Source: Calliopsis andreniformis (Eukaryota; Arthropoda; Insecta; Hymenoptera; Andrenidae). Taken from it: 64,000 nucleotides of DNA. The stretch is taken from NCBI RefSeq assembly GCF_051401765.1, contig NW_027480480.1, forward strand, positions 1,054,001 through 1,118,000, written 5' to 3'. Of the stretch, positions 62,605-64,000 are shown in pieces. How positions within the stretch are numbered: position 1 is the first letter of the stretch; every line of letters begins with the position of its first letter. The notes below the pieces were generated by a model that ran no database searches, was not told the origin of the DNA, and worked only from the letters and a program-made list of their open reading frames with translations. The position numbers and the translations under genes were made by a program.

Positions 62605-64000
62605 AGATTGAGGATTCAGGATTGAGGATTCAGGTTTGAGGTTTGAGGACTGAGGATTGAGGATTGAGGATTGAGGATTGAGGATTGAGGACTGAGGATA
62701 GAAGACTGAGGATTGGGTATTGAGGATTGAAGATTGAGGATTGAGGACTGAGGATTGAGGATTGAGGATTGAGGATTGAGGATTGAAGATTTAGTATTGA
62801 GTATTGAAGATTAAGGGTTGAGGATTGAGGATTGGGAATTGAGAATTGTAGATTGAGGATTGGGGATTGAGGATTGACGAATGAGGATTGAGTATTGAGG
62901 ATTGAGAATTGAGGATTGATTATTGCAGGTTGAGTATTGAGGATTGAAGATTGAGGATTGAGGATTGAGGATTCAGGAATGAGGATGAGGGCTGAGGGTT
63001 GAGGATTGAAGTTTGAGGACTGAGGACTGAGGATTGAGGGTTGAGGATTGCGTATTGAGTATAGAACATTGAGGATTGAGGATTGAGTATTGAGGATTGA
63101 GGATTGAGGATTGAAGTTTGAATATTGACGGTTGAAGATTGAGGATCGAGGATTGAGGGTTGTGGATTGGGGACGAGGACTGAGGGTTGAGTATTGATGT
63201 CTGAGGTCTGAGGATTGAGGATTGAGGATTGAGAATTGAGAATTGAGGATTGAGGATTGAGGATAGAATATTGAGGATTGGGTGTTGAGGATTGAAGAAT
63301 GAGGATTGAGGATTGAGGATTGAGGATTGAGGATTGAGGATTGAGTATTGAGGGTCGAGGATTGAGGGTTGTGGATTGAGGACGAGGACTGAGGGTTGAG
63401 TATTGATGTTTGAGGTCTGCGGATTGAGGATTGAGGATTGAGAATTGAGGATTGAGGATTGAGGATTGAAGATTGAGGATTGGGTGTTGAGGATTGAAGA
63501 ATGAGGATTGAGGATTGAGGATTGACGATTGAGGATTGAGGATTGAGGATTGAGTATTGAGGATCGAGGATTGAGGGTTGTGGATTGAGGACGAGGACTG
63601 ACGGTTGAGTATTGATGTTTGAGGTCTGAGGATTGAGGATTGAGGATTGATTACTGAGGATTGAGGATTGAGGATTGAGGATTGAGGACTGAAGGTTGAG
63701 GATTGCGTATTGAGGATAGAACATTGAGGATTGAGGATTGAGAATTGAGGATTGATTATTGAAGGTTGAGTATTCAGGATTGAAGATTGAGGATTGATGA
63801 TTGAGGATTGAGGATTGAGGATGTGGCCAGAGGGTTGAGGATTGAGGTTTGAGGACTGAGGACTGAGGATTGATGATTGAGAATTGAAGATTGAGGATTG
63901 AGGATTGAAGATTGAGGTTTGGGTATTGAGGAATGAAGAATGAGGATTGATGATTGAGGATTGGGTATTGAGGATTGAAGAATGAGGATTGAGTATTGAG
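62605..64000 (+). repeat. Right-end segment, copy 2, with a fused continuation
   Basis: 62,742-63,645 repeats 58,860-59,763. At about 63,646 it jumps to the wording that starts at 60,071 in the first copy (attgattactgagg, then gatgtggccagaggg at 60,259 and 63,820), skipping about 307 bp. The array continues past base 64,000. Confidence 0.82.

Larger units (their letters stand above)
1..64000 (+). repeat. GGATTGA heptanucleotide satellite array (whole window)
   Basis: Every line of the window parses into 7-bp units GGATTGA or close variants (agattga, gtattga, ggactga, gaattga, gggttga, ggtttga, gcattga, ggattca, cgattga). A minority of units have 5, 6 or 8 bases, for example the 6-bp ggatga in ggatgagggctga and the 6-bp ggacga in ggacgaggactga. 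The orientation never flips, and no unique sequence or inserted element interrupts the array. Because the consensus unit has three G, two A, two T and no C, the + strand is strongly C-poor and G/purine-rich. Variant units are not random: they recur in long fixed orders that define higher-order repeats. The array runs off both ends of the window, so its full size is unknown. I do not recognise the satellite family or the species. Confidence 0.98.
1..64000 (-). other. Stop-free C-rich strand; apparent ORFs are repeat artefacts
   Basis: Minus-strand frames stay open for up to 478 codons and translate as (SILNPQS)n with substitutions. This is expected from the repeat: (TCAATCC)n has no stop in any frame, and all three frames give the same peptide because 7 is 1 modulo 3. 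Frames overlap one another on the same strand (for example 13022-13573, 13068-13301 and 13228-13629), which real genes would not do. They begin at chance CAT or CAA on the + strand (ATG or TTG on the minus strand; 1564, 6186 and 14555 are TTG-type) and end where TTA, CTA or TCA variants occur, such as ggattaagg, ggatctagg and ggattcagg. No splice structure, signal peptide or domain is recognisable. I call no gene here. Confidence 0.93.
12920..64000 (+). repeat. Higher-order repeat family B domain
   Basis: Right of 12,919 the recurring phrases change. Family B is recognised by cgattgaggacgaggactga, ggatctaggattggagattg, gaggatgagggctgaggg, ggattgcgtattgagg, and gtggatagagatttgaag before the gatattct tag. 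The unit, its orientation and the phrase gagtgatgagaattgatgt are shared with family A. Module lengths are longer and more variable (about 1.4-2.9 kb). Confidence 0.85.

Noticed and set aside
1..64000. Telomere repeat array
   Set aside because: The unit is 7 bp and G-rich, but it is not a telomere motif I know, is highly variegated, and carries kilobase higher-order repeats, unlike terminal telomeric DNA. A subtelomeric position is not excluded.
1..64000. Human-type HSat2/HSat3 (GGAAT) or alpha satellite
   Set aside because: The unit length is 7 and not 5 or 171, and the consensus GGATTGA does not reduce to GGAAT.
1..64000. Inverted repeats, hairpins or terminators
   Set aside because: All units lie in one orientation and the + strand has very few C residues, so long self-complementary stems cannot form; I saw none.
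1..64000. Embedded transposable element, tRNA, rRNA or other RNA gene
   Set aside because: Reading through the window I found no stretch departing from the heptamer pattern for more than a few units.
1..64000. CpG depletion as a sign of methylation
   Set aside because: The consensus has no C, so a low CpG count is expected from composition alone and cannot be interpreted without counts from a proper null model.

Overview
The whole 64 kb is one uninterrupted satellite-DNA array. On the + strand it consists of head-to-tail copies and near-variants of the 7-bp unit GGATTGA (TCAATCC on the other strand). I see no unique-sequence gap, transposable element, RNA gene, CRISPR array or credible protein gene. 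All units point the same way from base 1 to base 64000. The many long apparent reading frames lie on the minus strand and follow from the repeat itself. TCAATCC has no stop codon in any frame, and because 7 leaves remainder 1 on division by 3, all three frames read the same heptapeptide, SILNPQS. The plus strand meets TGA every 21 bases in every frame.

So long a simple-unit array with nested higher-order structure points to eukaryotic heterochromatin (pericentromeric, subtelomeric or sex/B-chromosome type), probably from a long-read assembly. Nothing here identifies the species. The unit does not match the satellites or telomere repeats I know (human GGAAT/HSat2-3, the AT-rich Drosophila virilis heptamers, TTAGGG, TTTAGGG, TTAGG).

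Two higher-order families abut near 12,920. Family A (1 to about 12,919) carries a 691-bp module tagged by an EcoRI site and by the phrase gaattcaggatattctattg. Between 5,846 and 10,327 three modules (691+691+859 bp) form a 2,241-bp super-repeat present twice in tandem, giving three nested levels: 7 bp, 691 bp and 2,241 bp. Family B (about 12,920 to 64,000) is a mosaic of larger duplications: 2,864-bp tandem (13.9-19.6 kb), 1,446-bp tandem (20.0-22.75 kb), three imperfect copies of a 2.2-2.3-kb unit (24.6-31.3 kb), a dispersed copy of the 13-16 kb region (30.4-33.1 kb), a 1,627/1,872-bp tandem (35.5-39.0 kb), nine paired landmark cassettes (41.4-62.6 kb), a 4.8-kb segment repeated exactly 8,617 bp downstream, and a 3,882-bp offset repeat at the right end.

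There are no interacting genes to describe. What can be read is the history of the array: indels between copies are almost always whole multiples of 7 bp, and recombinant junctions between copies are visible. This fits register-preserving unequal exchange, slippage or gene conversion. Block borders were placed by eye and carry an uncertainty of about 10-50 bp unless an anchor is quoted.
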